Shown: piece by piece, positions 43,606-51,934 of the stretch
Numbering within the stretch: position 1 is the first letter of the stretch
How the letters are laid out: the number at the start of each line of letters is the position of its first letter
Assembly (NCBI RefSeq): GCF_023555055.1
Contig: NZ_JAMJPL010000002.1
Coordinates: 186,001-250,000 of the forward strand
Direction of reading: 5' to 3'
DNA: 64,000 bases
Source of the DNA: Marinobacter sp. ATCH36
GTDB lineage: Bacteria; Pseudomonadota; Gammaproteobacteria; Pseudomonadales; Oleiphilaceae
Notes under the pieces: generated by a model
Told to the model about the DNA's origin: nothing
What the model saw: only the letters and a program-made list of their open reading frames with translations
Database searches by the model: none
Position numbers and translations under genes: made by a program

Positions 43606-44821
43606 GGTCACATTCTCCGCTGATCCGTCGAGTCTTTTTTAGTCCGTTCTGCGTCCGGTTTCTGTCCGGTTCCCGTCCGGTTTGTCCGATTTTGGTTTTG
43701 TTGGGGCTGTCCGTCCTGTCCGGTGTCTCTAAGGAACTCCGAACCGGACGGACAAAATAAACGTGAGGCCCATCAAGCCGCACCTGCTCACGCTCGGCCA
43801 AAGTATTCTTGGCATCATGAAACCGCTGGCGAGGAATGCCCTCCTTCTCGCAACGCTTCTTCCATAGATCCACCGTCACGTTGACGGCGTGATCCTCTCT
43901 CCCCTGGCTGGCAAGTTCTTCCGCAATTTGGCAGTGGAGTTGCTCCAATATCCCAAGAGCCGCTTTTTGCTGTTTGCCCAACTTCGCAGTCACAGGCGTA
44001 GGTGCGGTGTATTCAGAAGCTCTCAGCGCAGCACCTGCGATTGGTTCTCCAGTGTCATCATGTATTGGCACCGTCACCAGTTCGAATGCGAGCGGCTGGG
44101 GTTCTTCGGCATCCTTCATTTTTCTCGGAGTGAGGCGAATAAGCTCGTCTTCCTCGCTGCGACTAACCTCATACTCAGCATCAGCCGCACCTTTCAATGC
44201 TGAAGATCCGCGTGCGCCCCTGTCTCCATCTTTTCCGCTGTGATGGACGATAAGTACAGTTGCCTTCCATCGGCGGCGCAGTGCGTCAGCGTTACGAACG
44301 AATTGCCCCATATCCGTAGCGCTGTTTTCGTCACCGCCAAAGTTGCGGGCCAGAGTATCCACAACAATCAATGCTGGCGCCTCACCGGTGATGTCCGCCA
44401 GCTGTTCTACAGCCTGGGCAACACTGGCCGCGCTGGAAGCGCTCGAAAGCTCAGCAGGCGCTTCCGAAACAAATAACAGCTCGGGCATTTCATTGGCGTT
44501 GTGTTCCGCCCAGGCCCGCAGCCGGCGGGCCAGGCCATTGTGACCCTCACCCGCTATATAAAACACGGCGCCGTTCTTCACAGAATGCCCATGGAAGGGT
44601 GTGTCAGTGGCTATACAGCAAGACATATCCAGCGCAAGAAAGGATTTACCTTTGCCTGGCGGCCCATACATAACCGCCAGGGCGTCTTCCTCTATATAGC
44701 CATCCACCAGCCAGCAGACTGGGTTGACCGCCATATTGGCGGCAACCACAAATCGAAACGGTGGTATTGAATCAGGATATATTGCCTCTGGCACCAGAGG
44801 CGCAATATTTGCTGAGGTCAT
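43598..44821 (-). CDS. RepA-like hexameric helicase/AAA ATPase
   Basis: 407 aa. Walker A LAVMYGPPGKGKSFLALDMS (about residues 48-68), Walker B ALIVVDTLARNFGGDENSA, and VLIVHHSGKDGDRGARGSSA, the pattern of RSF1010 RepA and AAA_25 proteins. It probably unwinds DNA for replication of the excised element, working with the Toprim primase encoded just upstream (ATGA overlap). The C-terminal ~70 residues are polar and Thr/Arg/Asn-rich. Confidence 0.85.
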   Translation of the reverse strand: MTSANIAPLVPEAIYPDSIPPFRFVVAANMAVNPVCWLVDGYIEEDALAVMYGPPGKGKSFLALDMSCCIATDTPFHGHSVKNGAVFYIAGEGHNGLARRLRAWAEHNANEMPELLFVSEAPAELSSASSAASVAQAVEQLADITGEAPALIVVDTLARNFGGDENSATDMGQFVRNADALRRRWKATVLIVHHSGKDGDRGARGSSALKGAADAEYEVSRSEEDELIRLTPRKMKDAEEPQPLAFELVTVPIHDDTGEPIAGAALRASEYTAPTPVTAKLGKQQKAALGILEQLHCQIAEELASQGREDHAVNVTVDLWKKRCEKEGIPRQRFHDAKNTLAEREQVRLDGPHVYFVRPVRSSLETPDRTDSPNKTKIGQTGREPDRNRTQNGLKKTRRISGECDHE

Positions 44822-45702
44822 TGGCTCGCCCTCCAGTTCGCCAGGTCGTTAAAGTCTGACAGTGCTAGCGGTGCTTCAGGTGGAAATTCCGGCAAAACCA
44901 TCCCGCAACCCAGTGTATGGGCGGCCTCAGTGGCAAACTTAACACCGGCATTCCCCTCGCCCTCTGATTCTGACTTTCGGTCATCATCGCCAGCAATAAT
45001 CAAGGGACTGTTCAGATAGCGAGCTTGTAACTGGCGGCCAACCGCAAGAAGATTCCCCGCATTCATAGCGCAAGCAACAGGGAGCCCTTCATACATGCGG
45101 ATTGTCGCTCCCGTAGCCCACCCCTCGACGATATAAAGCGGCTGACCGGGCTCCGGGGTACCAATGGGGGAGTAACACCCCTTTACTCTTCCGTCAGACA
45201 AGAAACGCTTTGCGCCATCCGGATAGATGAACTGGAGACTCACCAGGTCGGACTCCGCATATAAAGGCACGAGAAGGGCCGGCCCAGCCTGGCGCAGCAG
45301 ATGTGGCTCGACATCCTTGCGGATCAAGTATGGATGGTTGCCGCTAGCAGGTTTTGACTGGTGCCAGATGCGATTGGCACGAACAGCTGCGTCACGCTGT
45401 GCCCCCGCCCTTTCCGATTCTCTGATTCGTCTGGCTTGTTCAATGCGGTTGGCAACCATCTGTGCCTCAAAAGGATCTACTGGCTTCCGGGCGCACCAGT
45501 TGTAGCTGGCATTTTCTTTCCAGGTTCCGAACGTTCCGGCCGGAACTCCATCCAGAAACAGCACATACCAGCCGTTCTTGCTGCCCGGCTTATCGCCGGG
45601 CACCTCGAATCGTTGAATCTTGCCATCCGGAACTGGAATCCAGTCCACCAAGCCAAACTTTTCCTGCAAAGCATCGCGGAACATGAAGACTGCCTCACTC
45701 AT
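44818..45702 (-). CDS. Toprim-domain primase
   Basis: 294 aa. The N-terminal part has RFEVPGDKPGSKNGWYVLFL and GTWKENASYNW; the Toprim part includes QPLYIVEGWATGATIRMYEG (catalytic Glu) and SPLIIAGDDDRKSESEGEGN (the DxD motif), typical of plasmid TraC/P4-like primases. No full zinc finger is seen. It forms a replication unit with the RepA-like ATPase. Its ATG overlaps the stop of a 45-residue membrane protein. Confidence 0.85.
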   Translation of the reverse strand: MSEAVFMFRDALQEKFGLVDWIPVPDGKIQRFEVPGDKPGSKNGWYVLFLDGVPAGTFGTWKENASYNWCARKPVDPFEAQMVANRIEQARRIRESERAGAQRDAAVRANRIWHQSKPASGNHPYLIRKDVEPHLLRQAGPALLVPLYAESDLVSLQFIYPDGAKRFLSDGRVKGCYSPIGTPEPGQPLYIVEGWATGATIRMYEGLPVACAMNAGNLLAVGRQLQARYLNSPLIIAGDDDRKSESEGEGNAGVKFATEAAHTLGCGMVLPEFPPEAPLALSDFNDLANWRASQ

Positions 45703-45832
45703 ACCCGGCCCCCAGAGCCAGCAGAATGATTACGGCTACCAACACCAGCAGATCGGCAACTCCCGGCCGACGAAGGAGCCAGGCGGCAGCATTCATCAGC
45801 CATGCTGGAATGAATTTGCGATTACTCGACAT
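45695..45832 (-). CDS. 45-residue single-span membrane protein
   Basis: ATG at 45832 with a strong GAGGAG site 9 bases upstream, 5 bases after the stop of the preceding gene. Sequence plan: basic N-terminus (MSSNRKFIPAWL), a linker with RRPG, then one hydrophobic helix (ADLLVLVAVIILLALGAG). Its last codons overlap the primase ATG (ATGAGTGA). The spacing and ribosome site make a real gene likely. Function unknown. Confidence 0.65.
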   Translation of the reverse strand: MSSNRKFIPAWLMNAAAWLLRRPGVADLLVLVAVIILLALGAGYE

Positions 45833-45837
45833 AAAAT

Positions 45838-46179
45838 TCACTCCTCGCTGCCTGTTTGGGTGCGTGCCAGCTTAAGCAGTACTTTGTGCCCCAACTCGCG
45901 CTGACTCTCTGGCAGTTGGTAGCGCGTAACGTTGCAAGGCCTTCCCCAATGGTTAGGTACTCGCTCCTGCTTTCGCTCAAAAACCAAGCCATGAATATTT
46001 GCCAATGCCGAGACGGTACTGTGCAAACAGTGATCACCGATACGCTCTGCTTCAAAGCGATTGAGGCTGGATCCAGCCAGAAAAACCGTCAGTATCCGGG
46101 CAGTCTTTGTCGGTGGTTTGGTGTTATCATCAGCCTTGCGCGGGCGGCTTTGTTCTTCGGAATGGGTCGCCATTTTCAT
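45838..46179 (-). CDS. Small HTH-like protein of the element
   Basis: 113 aa; the ATG at 46179 is served by GGAGG 6 bases upstream inside the alpA end. The segment KTARILTVFLAGSSLNRFEA, then ERIGDHCLHSTVSAL, reads as a winged helix-turn-helix, followed by VERKQERVPN-type wing and VTRYQLPES. Similar proteins occur between AlpA and primase genes of integrative elements. Likely replication or transcription control. The stop is 5 bases before the small membrane gene. Confidence 0.7.
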   Translation of the reverse strand: MKMATHSEEQSRPRKADDNTKPPTKTARILTVFLAGSSLNRFEAERIGDHCLHSTVSALANIHGLVFERKQERVPNHWGRPCNVTRYQLPESQRELGHKVLLKLARTQTGSEE

Positions 46180-46180
46180 T

Positions 46181-46381
46181 TCAAACCTCCCCATCCAGAC
46201 GCGCAGCTACCCAGCTTTCGACCAGCTGACTATCCCAACCAACAGCACGAGGGCCGATTTTGCGTGCTTTCGGGAAGCGACCTTCTTTCATGAGGTTGTA
46301 GATATGTGCCCTACCAAAGCCAGTGGCAGCTTTGACTTCGGGCAGGCGCATAATGCGGCGGGGTTTTAGGGTATCGGACAT
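46181..46381 (-). CDS. AlpA-family regulator of element 2
   Basis: 66 aa; the ATG at 46381 is preferred to the GTG at 46387 because AGGAGA sits 8 bases upstream of it. RRIMRLPEVKAATGFGRAHI, then YNLMKEGRFPKARKIGPRAV and GWDSQLVESWV, is a full AlpA domain. First gene of the chain alpA, HTH, small membrane protein, primase, RepA-like, in which each pair touches or overlaps. Likely controls excision or replication onset. Confidence 0.88.
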   Translation of the reverse strand: MSDTLKPRRIMRLPEVKAATGFGRAHIYNLMKEGRFPKARKIGPRAVGWDSQLVESWVAARLDGEV

Positions 46382-46506
46382 GGTCACGTCTCCTTTGCGC
46401 TTGATTGCGCTTTGTGGACAAGAGACCTCCCATTATTCACATAGCCAGACTTCGCGGTACGACAAGACTCGCGGCTAAGTTTTACGATTTTAGATTACTG
46501 TTATTG

Positions 46507-47364
46507 TTAGCTTTTTCTTTCTACAGAGACAATAGCTTCCAATTCACCAAGATCGTCCATCAACTCATCAGCGAGACTAGGGACTGTTTTTTGGAAATTA
46601 TCACCTCCGCTCACATAACCAACCGACTTTGCCATCAACGAGCGGGTAAGCTGATTTCCTTTCTCCTTTTCCCATATCATCAAATCGAGGTACGGCAGCA
46701 AACCGAAACGCCTCCAATTATGGAGCGCAAGGCGTTCCCGCCAGCTATCACGGGTACTTTCCAACCACTGACTGAAAGCTTGCTTGAGCACAGCATCGTT
46801 GCAACGTAAATCTACAAACAATGTTCCGTGGGGCTTGGTGTTCGTCTCATGCGAAGCTTCCTTATTCAAGTCATGAGGCGATTCCAACTGTAAGTCCAGA
46901 GGAACTTCAGATGTATTGGCAGGAACTGCCGGCCACTCAAATATCGAATCCCAGCGTTCCAGATCACGCTCCGGTGCTTGTCCGTTCTCCACTCTGTAAC
47001 GATCAGTCGAATACACCTTTGCAATGTCAGACATCAGCAGCGGACGTATAGGGCACGATGGTGAGCCATCATCGAAATCAGCAAGCAAGTTTGCCCAACT
47101 ACCACAACCGGACGCATCTAATGGCGACCTTCTGATTGTCTCCAGTTCGCAGATCAACTCCGGCATTTTGTCGCGCGCATAACGAACACACCGCTCGGGA
47201 TCATCTATGGAGAGTGCGTTCATAAGCATAGAGAAACCATCCAGAATATTCTTCCTTATGCGCAAAGATGCCAACCATTCAGTCGGCCCAAAACCCTCGA
47301 CTCCCTTGTAGTTCCTGAGATCAAACCATGCTGGTAATTCAGATGTTTTTGAAACCTTCCTCAC
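46507..47364 (-). CDS. DUF6387-family protein
   Basis: 285 aa. The opening ELPAWFDLRNYKGVEGFGPT, with EWLASLRIRKN, is typical of DUF6387 proteins found next to integrases of islands. The C-terminal part has LPYLDLMIWEKEKGNQLTRS and EAIVSVERKS. Soluble; role unknown. It lies between alpA and the integrase on the same strand, 62 bases after the integrase. Confidence 0.7.
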   Translation of the reverse strand: MRKVSKTSELPAWFDLRNYKGVEGFGPTEWLASLRIRKNILDGFSMLMNALSIDDPERCVRYARDKMPELICELETIRRSPLDASGCGSWANLLADFDDGSPSCPIRPLLMSDIAKVYSTDRYRVENGQAPERDLERWDSIFEWPAVPANTSEVPLDLQLESPHDLNKEASHETNTKPHGTLFVDLRCNDAVLKQAFSQWLESTRDSWRERLALHNWRRFGLLPYLDLMIWEKEKGNQLTRSLMAKSVGYVSGGDNFQKTVPSLADELMDDLGELEAIVSVERKS

Positions 47365-47426
47365 TATCCCTCCCTAGAGAATCCTTATGTCACCTTGTCA
47401 AAATGGGATTATTGTCGCGCAACTAA

Positions 47427-48839
47427 TCAAGCCCGCTTGAAGTCACCATGAATAACGTTATGGACGTTCAATATGACCTCTATCCTCTCCCCCAATTGGC
47501 GCCATGCTTCTGCCTTTTCTTCCGCGTAGTCATGGTGGAGGTAATGGCGGCGCACCTTGCCCTTCATAACGTGATTCTGGCAGCGATCAATAATGTCCAA
47601 AGAAATGCCAAGGCTTTGCATCATCGTAGCCCCGGTACGTCGCAAATCGTGCGGGGTCCACTCACCGTTGGCTCCGCCAGCCAGAACAAGGGTGTCGTTA
47701 TGCTGGCGTCCAGACAGTGGCTTTGAGCGGTTTTTGAATCGACACTGGCGGTCGCCTATCTGTTTGCTGACGGTTTTAACAAACACATGACTGGTTTTGG
47801 ACTTCGACGGGAAACAAAACGGGGTGTCTCCAGTTTCAGTGAGGAGGCGCTTGAAATGTGATATTGCAAAAGGTGACAGGAAAACATGATGGTCTTGACG
47901 CTTTCCACGCTTGCCTTTGGTGTTCTCAGCGGGAATAAGCCAGGTGCCGGCATCCAGGTCAATATGCTTCCACTCGGCTTTCAGGAGCTCTCCAATCCGG
48001 CAGAGCGTGCTCAAACAAAGCCATAACGCACACTGGACTCGAATATTTACCGGGCGTATACCGGAATACTTTTCGCCAGCTGGTAAATCTGAATAATCAG
48101 ACTCAAGGCGAGCAAAGATATCGCGCAGTTCTCGGATCTCGTCGGTGGACAAAAAGCGGTCACGTTCTTCGTGATAGTCCGCATCTAGCAGCTTCTCAAT
48201 ATCTACTAAATCAGCGGGGTTGCCATCGACCATGAGCCCGCGCCAAGGCTTCCGTTTCTCTGCCCAGCGCAACATCTGACCCATGTCGTTGTTAAGAATC
48301 ACCGCTGTTCTATTCAGGCCGCGCGCCCGCACGGCGCGCAAGACGGATAGAAGGTCTTTCTCAGAGAGCGCCCGGATTGTCTTCTTGCCGATATTTGGCA
48401 GTACGTCTTTCTGAAAGGAACGCTTAAGTTCGGCGTTGCCGTCTTGCCTAGCGACCCCATCTCTGACCCACTCAGCAAAGAGGTCGGCTATGGTCAGGTT
48501 GTCGGTAGCCTGGCGCTCTGCCTCGGCAATGGTAGCGGCTATGGCAGCCTGGGCTTCGATCTTCGCGGCTTTATTTGCCTTGGTAGGGTCTAGGCCCTTG
48601 GCCACTTTGGGCTTGGCTACATCACGCTCAGCCCGCAGCTCTGCCAGGGATTTCTTCGGCCAAGACCCTAATCGGTGATCATGCTTGCGGCCATCCAGCT
48701 TGAACTCGTAGCGGAACAACACCGTGATGCCCCGCACGCCGGCTCGAACCTTCCCAACTAATCCCCCATCCTCTCGCAGCGTCCTTCCATCGTCAGCATC
48801 AGTAAGTGACTCCAATTGCCGGACAGTCAGCTTGGCCAT
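47427..48839 (-). CDS. Tyrosine integrase of element 2 (P4/DUF4102-like)
   Basis: 470 aa. DUF4102-type arm-binding domain (LFRYEFKLDGRKHDHRLGSW), a helical linker (KIEAQAAIAATIAEAERQAT), a core-binding domain, and the catalytic set: Arg in STLCRIGELLKAEW, HxxR in TPHDLRRTGATMMQ, His in RCQNHVMKGKV and Tyr in RRHYLHHDYAEEKAEAW. The start is 196 bases left of the right attachment repeat, and a pair of 12-bp iterons lies 39 bases upstream of it. It recombines within the tRNA-Pro anticodon-loop to 3' end segment. Confidence 0.93.
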   Translation of the reverse strand: MAKLTVRQLESLTDADDGRTLREDGGLVGKVRAGVRGITVLFRYEFKLDGRKHDHRLGSWPKKSLAELRAERDVAKPKVAKGLDPTKANKAAKIEAQAAIAATIAEAERQATDNLTIADLFAEWVRDGVARQDGNAELKRSFQKDVLPNIGKKTIRALSEKDLLSVLRAVRARGLNRTAVILNNDMGQMLRWAEKRKPWRGLMVDGNPADLVDIEKLLDADYHEERDRFLSTDEIRELRDIFARLESDYSDLPAGEKYSGIRPVNIRVQCALWLCLSTLCRIGELLKAEWKHIDLDAGTWLIPAENTKGKRGKRQDHHVFLSPFAISHFKRLLTETGDTPFCFPSKSKTSHVFVKTVSKQIGDRQCRFKNRSKPLSGRQHNDTLVLAGGANGEWTPHDLRRTGATMMQSLGISLDIIDRCQNHVMKGKVRRHYLHHDYAEEKAEAWRQLGERIEVILNVHNVIHGDFKRA

Positions 48840-48877
48840 TATCTCTCTACTCCCAGTGCCATATTGAGCGAAACCTA

Positions 48878-48902
48878 TTTTTGCCCCACTTTTTGCCCCA
48901 CC
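48878..48902. repeat. Iteron pair, right end of element 2
   Basis: Two tandem TTTTTGCCCCAC units, identical over 25 bases to 33059-33083 and in the same direction. They lie 133 bases inside the right repeat and just upstream of the integrase start, so they may be both arm sites and an autoregulatory site. Confidence 0.7.
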
Positions 48903-49034
48903 GGATCGACTGGCTCTCGGTGTTTCTTAATGGACATCAACGGAGTAATAATAACCCTAACTCTATATTTTTACTAGGTTTTAGTGAGTACAAACTGGTC
49001 TTTTAATGTCTACTGAAATCTGTTTTTTAACCGC

Positions 49035-49088
49035 ATGGGGTGCAAGGGGTCGTAGGTTCAAATCCTACCGTCCCGACCAGAATTCCCT
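49035..49088 (+). repeat. Attachment repeat: 3' part of tRNA-Pro(GGG), copy 2
   Basis: Identical to 32941-32994. CCA ends at 49079. It is followed by what must be the native chromosomal downstream sequence, since it leads directly into the tRNA terminator. Upstream sequence is unrelated to a tRNA 5' half, so this is attR of element 2. Confidence 0.93.
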
Positions 49089-49093
49089 ACAAC

Positions 49094-49121
49094 AAAGCCC
49101 GGGCCGAAAGGTCCGGGCTTT
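49094..49121. terminator. Bidirectional terminator of tRNA-Pro and eutC
   Basis: A 12-base-pair stem (AAAGCCCGGGCC with GGTCCGGGCTTT, one G-U pair) around a GAAA tetraloop, with A and T runs on both sides. It would stop transcription from the original tRNA on the plus strand and from eutC on the minus strand. Confidence 0.88.
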
Positions 49122-49128
49122 ATTGTTT

Positions 49129-49956
49129 TCAGCCAGTCAGGAAATTCTTGTTGTTCGCTGTTGTCTCAATCACAACCTCATCGGTTCGATCCTTAAGACT
49201 GACGCCGGATATCCCCAGCCGTCTCGACTCACGCATCAGATAGAGAAGTCGTTGGCTCGCTTGCTCAAAGCTCAAACCGTCTGGCCGCACGTTGGAGATG
49301 CAGTTACGGCGAGCATCGCTCAAACCTCTCTCCGGGCCCCAGGTCAGGTAGATTCCCAAGCTGTCGGGTGAGCTGAGCCCCGGCCGCTCACCGATCAATA
49401 CAATCACTAAACTGGCTCCCAGGCAGCTCCCAATCTCGTCACCTATGGCTACTCTACCCTGCTCTACAATCGTCAGGGGGGCGAGTCGCCAGGTTTCAGA
49501 TTCTCCTTCCAGATCTTGCAGTAACCGCGTAACCATGGGCTCCGCATTGTTCTGGATGGCAGTTGATGACAGCCCATCAACAATCACAATGGCAACAACG
49601 GGCGCTTCCTGGCCCGGAGCCTGATAACTGGCAAGATGCTGCACCGACTCCTGCGCAAGTGCCCGCCCCAGATCCGGGCGCTGGAGGTAAGTCAGCCGGT
49701 TTTCGGCCTGGCTTTTGAGCAATAGCGGGGAGTTGCCCGGCAATGCTGCCGGTGATTCCCTGAGGACTCCCACCAGGCGCTGCACATCCAGCGGAAAGTA
49801 AACAGCGTCCCTCGCCTGGGCATGAGCGAGCTGGAACTTGAGTAGCTCCTGTGTAGGCAGGCTTATTCCAGCCCGTCCCAGGCCAATTCTGGCAGCGGTG
49901 AACCGTCGCAGCACTCGCCATACATTTTCGGTAACAAGCGACTTTGTTTCAGCCAT
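49129..49956 (-). CDS. eutC: Ethanolamine ammonia-lyase small subunit
   Basis: 275 aa from the ATG at 49956 (the ORF extends two codons further to a TTG). Marks of EutC: TAARIGLGRAGISLPTQELL early, VAIVIVDGLSSTAIQNNAEP, and LVIVLIGERPGLSSPDSLGI late, the cobalamin-binding half. With EutB it splits ethanolamine to acetaldehyde and ammonia using adenosylcobalamin. It overlaps the eutB stop by 8 bases. There are no microcompartment genes nearby, so this is the short non-compartment type of ethanolamine use. Confidence 0.93.
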   Translation of the reverse strand: MAETKSLVTENVWRVLRRFTAARIGLGRAGISLPTQELLKFQLAHAQARDAVYFPLDVQRLVGVLRESPAALPGNSPLLLKSQAENRLTYLQRPDLGRALAQESVQHLASYQAPGQEAPVVAIVIVDGLSSTAIQNNAEPMVTRLLQDLEGESETWRLAPLTIVEQGRVAIGDEIGSCLGASLVIVLIGERPGLSSPDSLGIYLTWGPERGLSDARRNCISNVRPDGLSFEQASQRLLYLMRESRRLGISGVSLKDRTDEVVIETTANNKNFLTG

Positions 49957-51361
49957 CACCAACGTCCCTTTTCAGAGCCTTCAGTGGTGCTTTGAACCTG
50001 TCTGGTAGCAGCCGGCTTGGAGTGTAGCGGCCGCCGTTCTCGAAAATCTGCATGCGAACCAGCCAGTCCTCGAATTCCGGAGCAGGTTTCAGATCAAGGA
50101 CCCGCCTTGCATAGAGTGCATCGTGGAAAGAGGTAGTCTGGTAATTCAGCATGATGTCGTCGGAACCGGGGATACCCATGATGAACGTGCAACCCGCCAC
50201 ACCCAGGAGGGTAAGGAGGTTGTCCATATCGTTCTGGTCGGCTTCAGCATGGTTGGTGTAACAGACGTCGCACCCCATGGGCAGGCCGAGCAACTTTCCG
50301 CAAAAGTGATCTTCCAGCCCCGCCCGAATGATTTCCTTGCCATCAAACAGGTATTCCGGGCCGATGAAGCCAACAACCGTGTTGACCAGCAGCGGGTCGA
50401 AGCGCCGCGCCACCGCATAAGCCCTGGCCTCACAGGTCTGCTGATCAATGCCGTGGTGGGCGTTTGCCGATAGCGAGCTGCCCTGCCCGGTCTCAAAGTA
50501 CATTACATTGTTGCCAACCGTGCCTCGCTTCAGCGAAAGCGCCGCATCCCGGACCTCTGCAAGCGTCGCAAGATTGAAGCCGAAGCTGCTGTTGGTGGCT
50601 TCGGTGCCACCGATGGACTGGAAAACCAGGTCCACGGGTGCGCCCTGATCAATCGCCTCCAGCGTATTGGTCACATGGGTGAGCACACAGGACTGGGTAG
50701 GGATATCGTATTTCTGAATGACATCGTCCAGCAGACTCAGCAACTTGATGGTCTGGCTGACGTTGTCTGTTGCCGGGTTGATGCCAATCACCGCATCGCC
50801 GTTACCGTACAGCAGACCGTCCAGAATACTGGCGGCAATGCCTGAGACATCGTCGGTGGGGTGGTTTGGCTGCAGGCGGGTAGACAGGTGACCGGGCAAG
50901 CCGATGGTGTTGCGGAACGCGGTGGTCACCTGGCACTTTTTCGCGACCAGAATGAGATCCTGATTCCGCATCAGCTTACTGACCGCCGCGACCATTTCCG
51001 GGGTCAGGCCATTCCGAAGCCGCTCGAGGCTTTCTGGTGTGGCATGATCGCTCAGCAGCCAGTTCCTGAAATCCCCCACCGTAAGGTGCGATATGGCTGC
51101 AAATGCGTCCTTATCGTGCGTATCCAGTATCAGGCGGGTGACTTCGTCCTGCTCATAGGGGATCAGCGCCTCGGACAAAAACTCTGTCAGTGGCAACTCG
51201 GCCAGGCGCATCTGGGCAACAACCCGTTCTTCGGCTGATTCGGCGATAACACCTGCGAGCCGGTCTCCGGAGCGCGCCGGTGTAGCTTTCGCCAGCAGAT
51301 CCGCCAGGCCCCTGAACTGCCAGGTACTCGCACCAAGGGTGTAGGTATAACGTTTAGCCAT
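49949..51361 (-). CDS. eutB: Ethanolamine ammonia-lyase large subunit
   Basis: 470 aa from the ATG at 51361. A TIM-barrel enzyme with family segments LTVGDFRNWLLSDHATPESL, GLLYGNGDAVIGINPATDNV, VFQSIGGTEATNSSFGFNLA and YFETGQGSSLSANAHHGIDQ, followed by MGCDVCYTNHAEADQNDM. It is the catalytic subunit of adenosylcobalamin-dependent ethanolamine ammonia-lyase. It forms a two-gene operon with eutC, and a VOC-family gene lies 53 bases upstream on the same strand. Confidence 0.95.
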   Translation of the reverse strand: MAKRYTYTLGASTWQFRGLADLLAKATPARSGDRLAGVIAESAEERVVAQMRLAELPLTEFLSEALIPYEQDEVTRLILDTHDKDAFAAISHLTVGDFRNWLLSDHATPESLERLRNGLTPEMVAAVSKLMRNQDLILVAKKCQVTTAFRNTIGLPGHLSTRLQPNHPTDDVSGIAASILDGLLYGNGDAVIGINPATDNVSQTIKLLSLLDDVIQKYDIPTQSCVLTHVTNTLEAIDQGAPVDLVFQSIGGTEATNSSFGFNLATLAEVRDAALSLKRGTVGNNVMYFETGQGSSLSANAHHGIDQQTCEARAYAVARRFDPLLVNTVVGFIGPEYLFDGKEIIRAGLEDHFCGKLLGLPMGCDVCYTNHAEADQNDMDNLLTLLGVAGCTFIMGIPGSDDIMLNYQTTSFHDALYARRVLDLKPAPEFEDWLVRMQIFENGGRYTPSRLLPDRFKAPLKALKRDVGDG

Positions 51362-51414
51362 TTCCTTTCCCACGCCAGCTCAGTACCCAACCACTGTCCC
51401 GGATCAGGAGACCG

Positions 51415-51786
51415 CTAGCCGAAGTGGAAAAAGGCCAGCTTGTTACCATCCGGATCTTTCACGTAAGCGCCATAAAATTGATTGGGAATCCGTTGCCCCG
51501 GTTCACCGTCGCAGGTCGCACCCAGTTCAATAGCTTTTCTGTAATACGCATCAACGGCTTCCTTGGAGCCCGGCGGAATGGCGACCATGTTACCGTTACC
51601 AGGATGGTTGGGCTCACCGTCATAAGGCGTGCATACGGCCAGCATCGGAGCCTTCATACTCTCGCCGATGAACGCGAGCCTGCCAATATCCAACAGCTCT
51701 TTCGCACCGAGGCCTCCAAGCAGTTCAGTATAGAATTTCTTGGCCCTTGCCATATCACTGACGCCAACCGTTACATACCCAAGCAT
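51415..51786 (-). CDS. VOC (glyoxalase/bleomycin resistance) family protein
   Basis: 123 aa from the ATG at 51786, which has GGAG 9 bases upstream; a second ATG five codons earlier is possible. LGYVTVGVSDMARAKKFYTE and the closing YVKDPDGNKLAFFHFG give the paired beta-alpha-beta-beta-beta modules of the VOC fold with metal-binding Glu/His positions uncertain. Small single-domain members are mostly of unknown substrate. It is followed by eutB on the same strand. Confidence 0.86.
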   Translation of the reverse strand: MLGYVTVGVSDMARAKKFYTELLGGLGAKELLDIGRLAFIGESMKAPMLAVCTPYDGEPNHPGNGNMVAIPPGSKEAVDAYYRKAIELGATCDGEPGQRIPNQFYGAYVKDPDGNKLAFFHFG

Positions 51787-51880
51787 AGTCTCTTTCTCCA
51801 TTGAAGTTGAATTCTACTTTACATTACGTAGCGACCACCAAAACACATCATCAACACGGCCCATCCACGGTTCAACCACA

Positions 51881-51910
51881 AAAAAACCGAAGGCAAACCT
51901 TCGGTTTTTT
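51881..51910. terminator. Bidirectional terminator after merR
   Basis: Perfect stem AAAAAACCGAAGG with CCTTCGGTTTTTT around a CAAA loop. It ends the long thrS-to-merR transcript 25 bases after the merR stop and separates it from the VOC/eutBC genes. Confidence 0.92.
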
Positions 51911-51934
51911 TGGTCGGTACTCTGTTGGATCGGC

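Larger units (their letters stand above)
32941..49088. mobile_element. Element 2: complete 16.1-kb integrative element at tRNA-Pro
   Basis: Bounded by the 54-bp direct repeats at 32941 and 49035, one integration unit being 16,094 bases. It has one integrase next to the right repeat, AlpA, primase and RepA-like genes for autonomous replication, and two cargo groups (defence-like operon, KAP pair). I see no relaxase, type IV secretion or virion genes, so transfer would depend on a helper. Matching iterons lie about 120-130 bases inside each end. Confidence 0.88.
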
